A DNA stretch of 64,000 nucleotides, taken from positions 1 to 64,000 of the forward strand of contig NZ_JAFIQY010000011.1 in NCBI RefSeq assembly GCF_022271435.1, given 5' to 3'. Numbering within the stretch: the stretch's first letter is position 1; every line of letters starts with the position of its first letter. The notes under the pieces were generated by a model. That model had not been told where the DNA came from, did not search any database, and worked only from the letters and a program-made list of their open reading frames with translations. The DNA is from Streptomyces monomycini (lineage in GTDB: Bacteria > Actinomycetota > Actinomycetes > Streptomycetales > Streptomycetaceae). This document shows, one piece after another, positions 23,751-32,383 of this stretch. Both the position numbers and the translations under genes were made by a program.

Positions 23751-25724
23751 ATGACGAAGCCCTCCCTCCCCGATCTGCTGCACGCCGCCGTCACCGCTGT
23801 CGGCGGCACCGAGCGCCCCGGCCAGGTCGCCATGGCCGAAGCCGTCGCCGAAGCGGTCGAAGACAGCTCCCACCTGCTCGTACAGGCCGGCACCGGCACC
23901 GGGAAGTCGCTCGGCTACCTGGTGCCGGCGCTGGCCCACGGCGACCGTGTGGTGGTGGCCACAGCCACCCTCGCGCTCCAGCGCCAGCTGGTCGAGCGCG
24001 ACCTGCCGCGCACGGTCGAGGCCCTGCATCCGCAGCTGCGCCGCCGTCCGCAGTTCGCCATGCTCAAGGGCCGCTCCAACTATGTCTGCCTGCACCGTCT
24101 GCACGAGGGCGTCCCGCAGGAGGAGGAAGAGGGCCTCTTCGACCCCTTCGAGCACGCGACGCCCACCAGCAAGCTGGGCAAGGACCTGCTGCGGCTGCGC
24201 GACTGGGCTGACGAGACCGAGACCGGCGACCGCGACGATCTCACCCCCGGTGTCTCCGACCGCGCCTGGGGACAGGTGTCGGTCTCCTCCCGGGAGTGCC
24301 TGGGCGCCTCGAAGTGCGCGTACGGCGCGGAGTGCTTCGCCGAGGCGGCCCGCGAGCGCGCCAAGCTCGCCGACGTGATCGTCACCAACCACGCCCTGCT
24401 GGCCATCGACGCCATCGAAGGCGCCCCGGTGCTGCCCCAGCACGACGTACTGATCGTCGACGAGGCCCACGAGCTGGTCTCCCGGGTCACCGGCGTGGCC
24501 ACCGGGGAACTCACCCCCGGCCAGGTCAACCGGGCCGTCAAGCGCGCGGCGAAGCTGGTCAACGAGAAGGCCGCCGACCAGCTCCAGACCGCTTCGGAGA
24601 CGTTCGAGCGCCTGATGGAGCTGGCCCTGCCCGGCCGCCTGGAGGAGATCCCCGAGGATCTCGGGTACTGCCTGATGGCGCTGCGGGACGCGTCCCGTAC
24701 GGTGATCTCGGCCCTCGGCTCGACCCGCGACAAGTCCGTCCAGGACGAGGACGCCGTGCGCAAGCAGGCCCTCGCCTCCGTCGAGAACGTCCACGCGGTC
24801 GCCGAGCGGATCGCCAACGGTTCCGAGTACGACGTCGTCTGGTACGAGCGCCACGACCGCTTCGGCGCCTCGCTGCGCGTCGCGCCCCTGTCGGTCTCCG
24901 GCCTGCTGCGCGAGAAGCTCTTCGCCGACCGCTCCGTCGTGCTCACGTCAGCCACCCTGAAGCTGGGCGGGGACTTCAACGGCGTCGGCGCCTCCCTGGG
25001 CCTGGCACCGGAGGGCACGGAGGGTGAGGACGTCCCGCAGTGGAAGGGCCTGGACGTCGGCTCGCCGTTCGACTACGGCAAGCAGGGCATCCTGTACGTC
25101 GCCAAGCACCTGGCCCAGCCGGGCCGCGAGGGCAGCCGTACGGACATGCTCGACGAGCTGGCCGAACTGATCGAGGCGGCCGGCGGCCGGACGCTCGGCC
25201 TGTTCTCCTCCATGCGCGCGGCCCAGGCCGCCGCCGAGAACCTCCGTGGACGGCTGGACATGCCGATCCTCCTCCAGGGCGAGGAGACCTTGGGCGAACT
25301 GATCCGCAACTTCGCCGCGGACGCCCGTACGTGTTTGTTCGGCACGCTTTCCCTGTGGCAGGGCGTAGACGTGCCGGGCCCGAACTGCCAGCTGGTCGTC
25401 ATGGACCGGGTGCCGTTCCCGCGCCCCGACGATCCCCTGATGAGCGCCCGGCAGAAGGCCGTGGAGGAGGCCGGAGGCAACGGTTTCATGGCGGTCGCGG
25501 CGACCCACGCCGCCCTGCTCATGGCCCAGGGAGCAGGCCGTCTCGTACGCGCCACGGGCGACCGCGGCGTCGTCGCCGTGCTGGACCCGCGCGTCGAGCG
25601 TGCCCGCTACGGCTCGTTCCTGCGCCGGTCCATGCCCGAGTTCTGGTACACCACCGACCGCAACCAGGTCCGCCGCTCCCTGGCCGCCATCGACGCGGCA
25701 GCCAAAGCCGCGGAAGAGGCGTGA
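23751..25724 (+). CDS. dinG: DinG/XPD-type ATP-dependent helicase
   Basis: 657 aa superfamily-2 iron-sulfur helicase. Motif I is QAGTGTGKS (about residue 45), the Walker B is VDEAHE, and motif VI is near the C-terminus (QGAGRLVRATGDRG). Cysteines at YVCLHR and in SRECLGASKCAYGAECF fit the 4Fe-4S cluster of XPD/DinG proteins. The family unwinds forked DNA, R-loops and G-quadruplexes and is often linked to DNA repair, but no SOS box was seen in its promoter. It converges on a small minus-strand gene near lexA. Confidence 0.93.
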   Translation: MTKPSLPDLLHAAVTAVGGTERPGQVAMAEAVAEAVEDSSHLLVQAGTGTGKSLGYLVPALAHGDRVVVATATLALQRQLVERDLPRTVEALHPQLRRRPQFAMLKGRSNYVCLHRLHEGVPQEEEEGLFDPFEHATPTSKLGKDLLRLRDWADETETGDRDDLTPGVSDRAWGQVSVSSRECLGASKCAYGAECFAEAARERAKLADVIVTNHALLAIDAIEGAPVLPQHDVLIVDEAHELVSRVTGVATGELTPGQVNRAVKRAAKLVNEKAADQLQTASETFERLMELALPGRLEEIPEDLGYCLMALRDASRTVISALGSTRDKSVQDEDAVRKQALASVENVHAVAERIANGSEYDVVWYERHDRFGASLRVAPLSVSGLLREKLFADRSVVLTSATLKLGGDFNGVGASLGLAPEGTEGEDVPQWKGLDVGSPFDYGKQGILYVAKHLAQPGREGSRTDMLDELAELIEAAGGRTLGLFSSMRAAQAAAENLRGRLDMPILLQGEETLGELIRNFAADARTCLFGTLSLWQGVDVPGPNCQLVVMDRVPFPRPDDPLMSARQKAVEEAGGNGFMAVAATHAALLMAQGAGRLVRATGDRGVVAVLDPRVERARYGSFLRRSMPEFWYTTDRNQVRRSLAAIDAAAKAAEEA

Positions 25725-25834
25725 CCGGCCCTGCGGCCGCCAAACGGAACCTCACCCTCCACCCGGCTCCCCCGAGAGGCATAGCGGCATCACAGGCGCC
25801 TCCAGCCGCCGCCCTCAGCCCCCGGCGCAGCTCC

Positions 25835-26137
25835 TCACGGGATCCGCGCCGGGGATACGTCGGCCACTCCGCGTTCGGCCAGCCACCGCGTCAGCCCGTG
25901 TGGACGGAGCAGGGGGCGTTCGCCGCCCCAGCGGTGCCATTCCACTCCTCCGCCGAGGTGGTGGGTCAGCTCGCCGAGGATCTTGCCCATCTCCCCGCGG
26001 ACGGTGAAGCGCACGTCGCCGGTGCACATGCAAACAAAGGCGGAGTTCGTCGGGACGACTTCCAGCAGACCGGCCAGCTCCGCGATGTCCGCCGCATCGC
26101 CCACCAGCACCCCCCGCCGCCCGGACTCCGGTCTCAT
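25835..26137 (-). CDS. Small conserved-type protein of unknown function
   Basis: 100 aa from ATG 26137. The central part (NSAFVCMCTGDVRFTV, then LHHL-like THHLGGGVEWHRW and LTRWLAERGV) resembles a segment seen in larger actinobacterial proteins of unknown function carrying a C-x-C-x-GD motif. It may be a truncated or stand-alone version. A longer form from GTG 26206 (123 aa) would include a TTA codon at 26138-26140, immediately before this ATG. No ribosome-binding site clearly decides between the two. It lies downstream of lexA on the same strand but beyond the lexA terminator. Confidence 0.5.
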   Translation of the reverse strand: MRPESGRRGVLVGDAADIAELAGLLEVVPTNSAFVCMCTGDVRFTVRGEMGKILGELTHHLGGGVEWHRWGGERPLLRPHGLTRWLAERGVADVSPARIP

Positions 26138-26380
26138 TAAGCAAGCCTCGACGGAACGGGCACCCGCCCACACCCCGTCGATCCCCCGCAGCCCCACCCA
26201 GCCCACCCAGCTCTCCCTCCGCCCCGAGCCCCGACGCCTGAACCTTCAGGCAACTCGCCAACAGCAGCTCTATCAAGCCCGGCCCCCGTCCCACCCCGCA
26301 GTAACCCCCACCATCAATTGAGCAACCCCCACGACGCCCAGCCCTCTCCGCGAAAGCGGCGCCGGTTTAGGCGCAAAACA
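26138..26380. other. Gap upstream of the small gene
   Basis: 243 bp, C-rich on the + strand. It holds the possible N-terminal extension of the small minus-strand gene (to 26206) and nothing else I can identify. Confidence 0.4.
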
Positions 26381-26414
26381 GAGCCCCGGGACCGGCGCAG
26401 TGGTCCCGGGGCTC
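26381..26414 (-). terminator. Rho-independent terminator of lexA
   Basis: A perfect 13-bp stem (26381-26393 and 26402-26414) with an 8-nt loop lies 15 nt beyond the lexA stop. On the minus strand it is followed by TGTTTTG, a short U-rich tail. Confidence 0.9.
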
Positions 26415-26429
26415 GGTCGAGGGAAGGGG

Positions 26430-27218
26430 TCAGACCCGCCGCAGCACCGCCACCACCTTGCCGAGGATCGTGGCCTCGTCACCGGGGATGGGCTGGTACG
26501 CGGCGTTGTGCGGGAGCAGCCAGACGTGGCCGTCCTCGCGCTTGAAGCGTTTGACCGTGGCCTCGCCGTCCAGCATGGCGGCGACGATGTCGCCGTTCTC
26601 CGCCACGGGCTGGCGACGCACCGTGACCCAGTCGCCGTCGCAGATCGCGGCCTCGATCATCGAGTCACCGACGACCTTCAGGACGAACAGCTCGCCGTCG
26701 CCGACCAGCTGCCGGGGCAGCGGGAAGACGTCCTCGACCGACTCCTCGGCGAGGATGGGACCGCCCGCGGCGATCCGGCCGACGAGCGGGACGTAGGACG
26801 CGGCGGGCTTGCCGGCCGTGTCGGTGGGCGCGCTGCTCGGCTGGTCGGAGCCGCGGACCTCGTACGCCCGGGGGCGGTGCGGGTCACGGCGCAGGAAACC
26901 CTTGCGCTCCAGAGCCATGAGCTGGTGGGCGACGGACGAGGTGCTGGACAGCCCGACCGCCTGGCCGATCTCGCGCATGGACGGCGGGTAGCCGCGGCGC
27001 TGGACGGAATCCCGGATGACCTCGATGACCCTGCGCTGCCGGTCGGTGAGTCCCGAACTGTCGGCGCGGATGCCTGGAGGACGGCCGGGCAGTGAGCGGG
27101 CTGGCTTCTGCCCCTCGGGATTCATGGCGTCGTCCATCGGCGGTTTCCGGGTCGGATCGAATCGGCTCTGGGAGTGGCTCTGGGCGGTGATGGTGGCGCT
27201 GTCTGCGGTGGTGGTCAC
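26430..27218 (-). CDS. lexA: SOS repressor LexA
   Basis: 262 aa. The N-terminal winged-helix DNA-binding domain spans about residues 55-120 (TDRQRRVIEVI, SMREIGQAVGLSS). It is followed by the S24 autoprotease domain. The self-cleavage Ala-Gly bond lies in RIAAGGP, the nucleophile Ser in GDSMIEA, and the base Lys in DGEATVKRF. GTG start at 27218 with GAGAGGGG upstream, as in other streptomycete LexA proteins with a Thr/Ala-rich leader. A perfect SOS box upstream indicates autoregulation. It is divergent from nrdRJ. Confidence 0.97.
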   Translation of the reverse strand: MTTTADSATITAQSHSQSRFDPTRKPPMDDAMNPEGQKPARSLPGRPPGIRADSSGLTDRQRRVIEVIRDSVQRRGYPPSMREIGQAVGLSSTSSVAHQLMALERKGFLRRDPHRPRAYEVRGSDQPSSAPTDTAGKPAASYVPLVGRIAAGGPILAEESVEDVFPLPRQLVGDGELFVLKVVGDSMIEAAICDGDWVTVRRQPVAENGDIVAAMLDGEATVKRFKREDGHVWLLPHNAAYQPIPGDEATILGKVVAVLRRV

Positions 27219-27281
27219 GTCGGCCCCTCTCGGAATGTGCTCCCTAGTTAGCCAACGGTAGTTGCTTTCGAAAGGTTGCGC

Positions 27282-27295
27282 CAAACACACGTTCG
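27282..27295 (-). promoter_or_regulatory. SOS box (LexA operator)
   Basis: On the minus strand the site reads CGAACGTGTGTTTG and fits the actinobacterial consensus CGAACRNNYGTTYG at every position. It lies 64 bp upstream of the lexA start. Confidence 0.92.
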
Positions 27296-27571
27296 AGTGA
27301 AAATTTCCGGATTAGCTGACCTGATCACGGGCTTAGGTGTATAGCCGAAAGGCAATTCGGGTCATTGCGGTACTCTTCGCCCCGAGCTGACGGCCGGGAG
27401 GGTGAGCCGTCCCGCCGGGTACGCTCCGGGCGCCGCGACGTGCCGATTCTGTCATCCCCGCCCCGCCGGGCCCGCCCCCGGGTCCTGTCCCGTACCCTCG
27501 TCGGCGGCCCCGCGAGTGGCCCCCGACGGCCCGCCCCGCCACGACACGCTGGGGACGCGGATGACCTCCCG
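27296..27571. other. Rest of the lexA-nrdR divergent region
   Basis: 276 bp between the SOS box and the first NrdR-like box. No gene, hairpin or further operator was recognised. Confidence 0.4.
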
Positions 27572-27618
27572 ACACCACATGTAGTGCTTTGATGACTACA
27601 GCCACCTAGAAGTTGTGG
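27572..27618 (+). promoter_or_regulatory. Pair of NrdR-box-like sites upstream of nrdRJ
   Basis: Site 1 at 27572-27587 (ACACCACATGTAGTGC) is close to the 16-bp NrdR box, ACAC-A/T-rich centre-GTGT. Site 2 at about 27602-27618 (CCAC...GTGG, 17 bp) is weaker. Their starts are about 30 bp apart, near three helical turns, the usual arrangement for NrdR pairs. They lie just upstream of a possible promoter. Confidence 0.65.
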
Positions 27619-27650
27619 TGGTGGTGTCTTTCGGGGCTCCGGGGATCGCC

Positions 27651-27656
27651 TATGCT
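27651..27656 (+). promoter_or_regulatory. Probable -10 (TATGCT) of nrdRJ
   Basis: TATGCT has a TCTTTC-like -35 about 18 bp upstream, which places the NrdR-like sites at and just upstream of the -35. The leader to nrdR would be about 100 nt. Confidence 0.45.
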
Positions 27657-27761
27657 TGGGGTCGCTCCGAGGGGCCCGTGAGGGCGGCCCGGAGGTCATC
27701 AGCCGTACGCCGGGACCATGGGCGTACGACCGTAATTTTCGAGGGTGAGGAGGGTGAGTTC

Positions 27762-28292
27762 ATGCATTGCCCCTTCTGCAGGCACCCCGACAGCCGGGTG
27801 GTCGACAGCCGCACCACCGACGACGGCACTTCGATCCGCCGGCGCCGCCAGTGCCCGGACTGCTCCCGCCGCTTCACGACCATCGAGACGGCGTCCCTGA
27901 TGGTGATCAAGCGGAGCGGCGTGACCGAGCCCTTCAGCCGCAACAAGGTGATCGCCGGGGTGCGCAAGGCGTGCCAGGGCCGGCCGGTCACCGAGGACGC
28001 CCTCGCCAAGCTGGGGCAGCGGGTCGAGGAGGCCGTGCGCGCCACCGGCAGCGCCGAGCTGTCCACCCACGACGTCGGGCTGGCCATACTGGGCCCGCTG
28101 CAGGAACTCGACCTCGTCGCGTTTCTGCGCTTCGCGAGCGTCTACCGGGCCTTCGACTCGTTGGAAGACTTCGAGGCGGCCATCGCCGAGCTGCGGGAGC
28201 AGAGCGAGCAGGGCCCGCCCGCGCGGGAGTGCGGATGCGAAGGGGGCGCCGGGCAGCCGGCGGTCCCGGTGCCCGCCACCGCCGCCGACTGA
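27762..28292 (+). CDS. nrdR: Transcriptional repressor NrdR
   Basis: 176 aa. ATP/dATP-sensing repressor of ribonucleotide reductase genes. The zinc ribbon uses C3, C6, C31 and C34 (CPFC and CPDC). The ATP-cone domain spans about residues 49-139 (VIKRSGVTEPFSRNKV). Start: ATG with GGAGG 8 nt upstream. It is followed 118 bp later by nrdJ, the usual streptomycete nrdRJ operon, and likely represses this operon through the upstream sites. Confidence 0.97.
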   Translation: MHCPFCRHPDSRVVDSRTTDDGTSIRRRRQCPDCSRRFTTIETASLMVIKRSGVTEPFSRNKVIAGVRKACQGRPVTEDALAKLGQRVEEAVRATGSAELSTHDVGLAILGPLQELDLVAFLRFASVYRAFDSLEDFEAAIAELREQSEQGPPARECGCEGGAGQPAVPVPATAAD

Positions 28293-28410
28293 GATCGGCA
28301 CATCACAGACCTGACCAGGGCAAATGCAAGCGCTCTGGTGCCAGACAGACACACACCGTGCCACGGAACAAGTGCGCACATATGGGCGTTTGCCCGTACA
28401 GGGAGGCGGA

Positions 28411-31284
28411 ATGACAGAGACGACGAGCGGCCCGGCACGAGGCTCCCGCGCCAAGGGCAGCAAGGCGAGCAAGGGTCTGCGTATCGAGCGCATCCACACC
28501 ACTCCCGGCGTGCATCCGTACGACGAGGTGGCGTGGGAGCGCCGTGACGTCGTCATGACCAACTGGCGCGACGGCTCGATCAACTTCGAGCAGCGTGGCG
28601 TCGAGTTCCCCGAGTTCTGGTCGGTGAACGCGGTCAACATCGTCACGAGCAAGTACTTCCGCGGCGCGGTGGGCTCCGACACCCGGGAGTCGAGCCTGAA
28701 GCAGCTCATCGACCGGGTCGTCAAGACGTACACGAAGGCCGGCGAGGAGAACGGATACTTCGCCTCCCCGGCGGACGCCGAGATCTTCGAGCACGAGCTG
28801 GCGTACGCCCTGCTCCACCAGGTCTTCAGCTTCAACTCCCCGGTGTGGTTCAACGTCGGCACGAAGCAGCCGCAGCAGGTCAGCGCGTGCTTCATCCTCT
28901 CCGTCGACGACTCCATGGACTCGATCCTGGACTGGTACAAGGAAGAGGGGATGATCTTCAAGGGCGGCTCCGGTGCCGGCCTGAACCTCTCCCGCATCCG
29001 TTCCTCCAAGGAGCTGCTGTCCTCCGGCGGCAACGCCTCGGGTCCGGTCTCCTTCATGCGCGGCGCCGACGCGTCCGCCGGAACGATCAAGTCGGGCGGC
29101 GCCACCCGCCGCGCGGCCAAGATGGTCGTCCTGGACGTGGACCACCCGGACGTCGAGGCCTTCATCGACACCAAGGTGAAGGAGGAGGAGAAGGTCCGTG
29201 CCCTGCGCGACGCGGGCTTCGACATGGACCTGGGCGGCGACGACATCACGTCCGTCCAGTACCAGAACGCCAACAACTCGGTCCGCGTGAACGACGAGTT
29301 CATGAAGGCTGTCGAGACCGGCTCGAAGTTCGGCCTGCGCGGCCGGATGAACGGCGAGGTCATCGAGGAGATCGACGCCAAGGGCCTGTTCCGCAAGATG
29401 GCGGAGGCGGCCTGGGCGTGCGCCGACCCCGGCATCCAGTACGACGACACGATCAACCACTGGCACACCTCGCCGGAGTCGGGCCGGATCACCGCCTCGA
29501 ACCCGTGCAGCGAGTACATGCACCTGGACAACTCCTCGTGCAACCTGGCCTCGCTGAACCTGATGAAGTTCCTGCGCGACGACGACAAGGGCAACCAGTC
29601 GTTCGACGCCGAGCGCTTCGCGAAGGTCGTCGAGCTGGTCATCACCGCGATGGACATCTCCATCTGCTTCGCGGACTTCCCCACCGAGAAGATCGGTGAG
29701 ACCACCCGCGCCTTCCGCCAGCTGGGCATCGGCTACGCCAACCTCGGCGCCCTGCTGATGGCCACCGGTCACGCGTACGACTCGGACGGCGGCCGCGCCC
29801 TGGCCGGTGCCATCACCTCGCTGATGACCGGCACCTCCTACAAGCGCTCCGCCGAGCTGGCCGCGGTCGTCGGCCCGTACGACGGTTACGCCCGCAACGC
29901 CGACGCCCACAAGCGCGTCATGAAGCAGCACTCGGACGCCAACGGCACCGCCAAGCGCATGGACGACCTGGACACCCCGGTCTGGGCCGCGGCCACCGAG
30001 GCCTGGCAGGACGTCATCCGCCTCGGCGACAAGAACGGCTTCCGCAACGCGCAGGCCTCCGTGCTGGCCCCCACCGGCACCATCGGCCTGATGATGGACT
30101 GCGACACCACGGGCGTCGAGCCGGACCTGGCCCTGGTCAAGTTCAAGAAGCTGGTCGGCGGCGGCTCCATGCAGATCGTGAACAACACGGTCCCCAAGGC
30201 GCTCAAGCGGCTCGGCTACCAGCCGGAGCAGGTCGAGGCGATCGTCGCCCACATCGCCGACAACGGCAATGTGATCGACGCCCCCGGCCTGGACCCCGCG
30301 CACTACGAGGTCTTCGACTGCGCCATGGGCGAGCGCTCCATCTCGGCCATGGGTCACGTACGGATGATGGCGGCGGCCCAGCCGTTCCTGTCCGGCGCGA
30401 TCTCCAAGACCGTCAACCTCCCCGAGTCGGCCACCGTCGAAGAGGTCGAGGAGGTCTACTTCGAGGGCTGGAAGCTCGGCCTGAAGGCCCTGGCGATCTA
30501 CCGCGACAACTGCAAGGTCGGCCAGCCGCTCTCCGCCAAGAAGAAGGAGGAGGAGAAGAAGGCCGAGGAGAAGCCGGCCGAGAAGGTCGTCGAGTACCGT
30601 CCGGTCCGCAAGCGTCTGCCCAAGGGCCGCCCCGGGATCACCACCTCCTTCACGGTCGGCGGCGCCGAGGGCTACATGACCGCCAATTCCTACCCGGACG
30701 ACGGCCTGGGCGAGGTCTTCCTGAAGATGTCCAAGCAGGGCTCGACCCTCGCGGGCATGATGGACGCCTTCTCCATCGCCGTCTCGGTGGGCCTCCAGTA
30801 CGGCGTGCCGCTGGAGACGTACGTCTCGAAGTTCACCAACATGCGCTTCGAGCCGGCCGGCATGACGGACGACCCGGACGTGCGGATGGCGCAGTCGATC
30901 GTCGACTACATCTTCCGCCGCCTGGCGCTGGACTTCCTGCCCTTCGAGACCCGCTCCGCGCTCGGCATCCACTCCGTCGAGGAGCGTCAGCGCCACCTGG
31001 AGACCGGTTCGTACGAGCCGGTCGACGAGGAGGAGCTGGACGTCGAGAGCCTGGCCCAGTCGGCGCCGCGCCGCCCGGAGTCGGCGGCGTCCTCGACGGC
31101 CGAGGTCGTCGAGGAGACCGCTGCCCCGGCCCCCAAGCAGGCGCACACCAACGCGGAACTGGTGGAGATGCAGCTCGGCATCAACGCCGACGCTCCGCTG
31201 TGCTTCTCCTGCGGCACGAAGATGCAGCGCGCGGGCAGCTGCTACCTGTGCGAGGGCTGCGGCTCGACCAGTGGGTGCAGCTGA
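28411..31284 (+). CDS. nrdJ: Class II (adenosylcobalamin-dependent) ribonucleoside-diphosphate reductase
   Basis: 957 aa. It makes deoxyribonucleotides with vitamin B12, independent of oxygen. Reductase motifs include FSFNSPVWFNVG, FKGGSGAGLNLSRIR and NPCSEYMHLDNSSCNLASL. The C-terminus carries a Cys-rich redox and zinc tail (CFSCGTKM, CYLCEGCGSTSGCS) that reduces the active-site disulfide. The ATG at 28411 has GGGAGG close upstream. In Streptomyces the class Ia enzyme is the one under a B12 riboswitch; none was recognised in front of this gene. Confidence 0.97.
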   Translation: MTETTSGPARGSRAKGSKASKGLRIERIHTTPGVHPYDEVAWERRDVVMTNWRDGSINFEQRGVEFPEFWSVNAVNIVTSKYFRGAVGSDTRESSLKQLIDRVVKTYTKAGEENGYFASPADAEIFEHELAYALLHQVFSFNSPVWFNVGTKQPQQVSACFILSVDDSMDSILDWYKEEGMIFKGGSGAGLNLSRIRSSKELLSSGGNASGPVSFMRGADASAGTIKSGGATRRAAKMVVLDVDHPDVEAFIDTKVKEEEKVRALRDAGFDMDLGGDDITSVQYQNANNSVRVNDEFMKAVETGSKFGLRGRMNGEVIEEIDAKGLFRKMAEAAWACADPGIQYDDTINHWHTSPESGRITASNPCSEYMHLDNSSCNLASLNLMKFLRDDDKGNQSFDAERFAKVVELVITAMDISICFADFPTEKIGETTRAFRQLGIGYANLGALLMATGHAYDSDGGRALAGAITSLMTGTSYKRSAELAAVVGPYDGYARNADAHKRVMKQHSDANGTAKRMDDLDTPVWAAATEAWQDVIRLGDKNGFRNAQASVLAPTGTIGLMMDCDTTGVEPDLALVKFKKLVGGGSMQIVNNTVPKALKRLGYQPEQVEAIVAHIADNGNVIDAPGLDPAHYEVFDCAMGERSISAMGHVRMMAAAQPFLSGAISKTVNLPESATVEEVEEVYFEGWKLGLKALAIYRDNCKVGQPLSAKKKEEEKKAEEKPAEKVVEYRPVRKRLPKGRPGITTSFTVGGAEGYMTANSYPDDGLGEVFLKMSKQGSTLAGMMDAFSIAVSVGLQYGVPLETYVSKFTNMRFEPAGMTDDPDVRMAQSIVDYIFRRLALDFLPFETRSALGIHSVEERQRHLETGSYEPVDEEELDVESLAQSAPRRPESAASSTAEVVEETAAPAPKQAHTNAELVEMQLGINADAPLCFSCGTKMQRAGSCYLCEGCGSTSGCS

Positions 31285-31309
31285 CACCGGCACCCTCGGG
31301 TGACTGATT

Positions 31310-31353
31310 GACGCGGGGTGGGGAACCGGAATTCCGGTTCCCCACCCCGCGTC
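31310..31353. terminator. Perfect 44-bp palindromic terminator after nrdJ
   Basis: The 22-bp arms 31310-31331 and 31332-31353 are exactly complementary (centre GGAATTCC). It lies 26 nt beyond the nrdJ stop and between convergent genes. No U run follows on either strand. Confidence 0.88.
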
Positions 31354-31495
31354 TTCGTGCCCGGACTTCGTGCCCGGACCGCGCGGGTCGCCTCCCCGGA
31401 CGGACCGCGCGGGGCCGCTCGCAGGATTCAGTGGAATGCCGGTGGTTGTCCGGCTTCCGACGGCGTTTTCACCGACGCCTCGGAGGGTGCGGTTT

Positions 31496-31543
31496 TTCAG
31501 GCACTCATGGCATTCAGGCACCCATGCTTTTCAGGCACCCATG
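31496..31543. repeat. Three 14-bp direct repeats with 17-bp period at the terD 3' end
   Basis: TTCAGGCAC(C/T)CATG occurs at 31496-31509, 31513-31526 and 31530-31543. The third copy is the last codons of terD (Met-Gly-Ala-stop on the minus strand), so the gene end has been triplicated. Confidence 0.9.
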
Positions 31544-32052
31544 ACCGTGACGAACGTTTCCGGGTCGGTGTCGAAGCCCCGTACGGAAGAGTGGAACCGC
31601 CACTCGTCCGACTCGTCCCGTTCAAATTCCGCTATCACCGCCGCGGTGGCTCCGGCGACCACCGAGAAGTCGCCCGCCGCCAGTTCGTCGTAGCCCTCGT
31701 TGACGCGGAAGACGGTATTGGCTATTTCCCCGAACGTCTTGCGTCCGCCACGCTGCTGAATGGCCACGCCGACGACCACACGTGCGTAGGTGCCCGCCAA
31801 CCGGTTCAGCTCCAGCACCAGAGCCTCGTCGGTGCCGAAGCCCAGGCCGGTGCGGCTGTCACGGCTGAGGATGATGGTGCCGTCGGGCGAGCGGCTGTCG
31901 AAGTGCACGAGGTAGTCGGGTGCCCCGCGCGGGTCGTCCTTGGTGTAGGTCGCGGCGATGAGGTCCAGGTCGTGGGCCGGAGTGCCCGCGGGGCTGGGGT
32001 CCCACTTGAGGGTCACTTCGACTTTGCCGATCCCTTTGTTGAGGCTGCTCAC
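31531..32052 (-). CDS. TerD-family calcium-binding stress protein
   Basis: 173 aa. The TerD fold (HDLDLIAATYTKDD, DYLVHFDSRSPDG, LSRDSRTG, ELNRLAGTYARVVVGVAI, VFRVNEGYDELAAGDFSVVAGATAAVIAEFERD) includes the Asp-rich calcium loops of the tellurite-resistance and stress-response family. The GTG start has GGAAGGGA about 8 nt upstream. It stands alone, without TerB/TerC/TerE or the biosynthetic genes of ter operons. It may serve general stress signalling rather than tellurite resistance. Confidence 0.9.
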   Translation of the reverse strand: MSSLNKGIGKVEVTLKWDPSPAGTPAHDLDLIAATYTKDDPRGAPDYLVHFDSRSPDGTIILSRDSRTGLGFGTDEALVLELNRLAGTYARVVVGVAIQQRGGRKTFGEIANTVFRVNEGYDELAAGDFSVVAGATAAVIAEFERDESDEWRFHSSVRGFDTDPETFVTVMGA

Positions 32053-32180
32053 AGAGATCCCTTCCGGTGTTGCAACTCCCGGGCTGTGCGAGGCGCTCCA
32101 CCAATGGTGTCACGTTCCGCAAGCCCTGCCCCGGCGGTCGGGGCGACGCCGTCCGGTCGGCAGGACTGGTACGCGTACTG

Positions 32181-32201
32181 CTACTCCGACGTGTTGAGTA
32201 G
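32181..32201. promoter_or_regulatory. Inverted repeat upstream of terD
   Basis: CTACTC (32181-32186) and GAGTAG (32196-32201) are separated by 9 bp, about 130-150 bp ahead of the terD start, where an operator or promoter element could lie. No matching regulator is known. Confidence 0.35.
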
Positions 32202-32339
32202 GACTGAAGTTCCATCAGTGACCCGTACGGAGTACGCGCGTCGGGGCGGGCGACGGTTGAGGCCCTGGTCAGGGCCGTTGTGTGGCCGCGCCGCGATATG
32301 GCCGTCGTAGGCGGCGAGTTGACGCCGGGCGGGACCGGT

Positions 32340-32365
32340 AGGCCGCGGGCCGCGGGTCGCGGCCT
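32340..32365 (-). terminator. Hairpin after the TetR gene
   Basis: AGGCCGCG (32340-32347) and CGCGGCCT (32358-32365) form an 8-bp stem with a 10-nt loop, 19 nt beyond the stop of the minus-strand TetR gene. Confidence 0.5.
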
Positions 32366-32383
32366 GTGAGTACGGAGTGCCGG

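Noticed and set aside
28293..28410. Cobalamin riboswitch before nrdJ
   Set aside because: The nrdR-nrdJ gap is only 118 bp and shows no B12-box-like core; the B12 riboswitch in Streptomyces belongs to the class Ia genes.
28303..31521. 1072-codon minus-strand frame antisense to nrdJ
   Set aside because: It mirrors nrdJ codons, has no ribosome-binding site and no motif.
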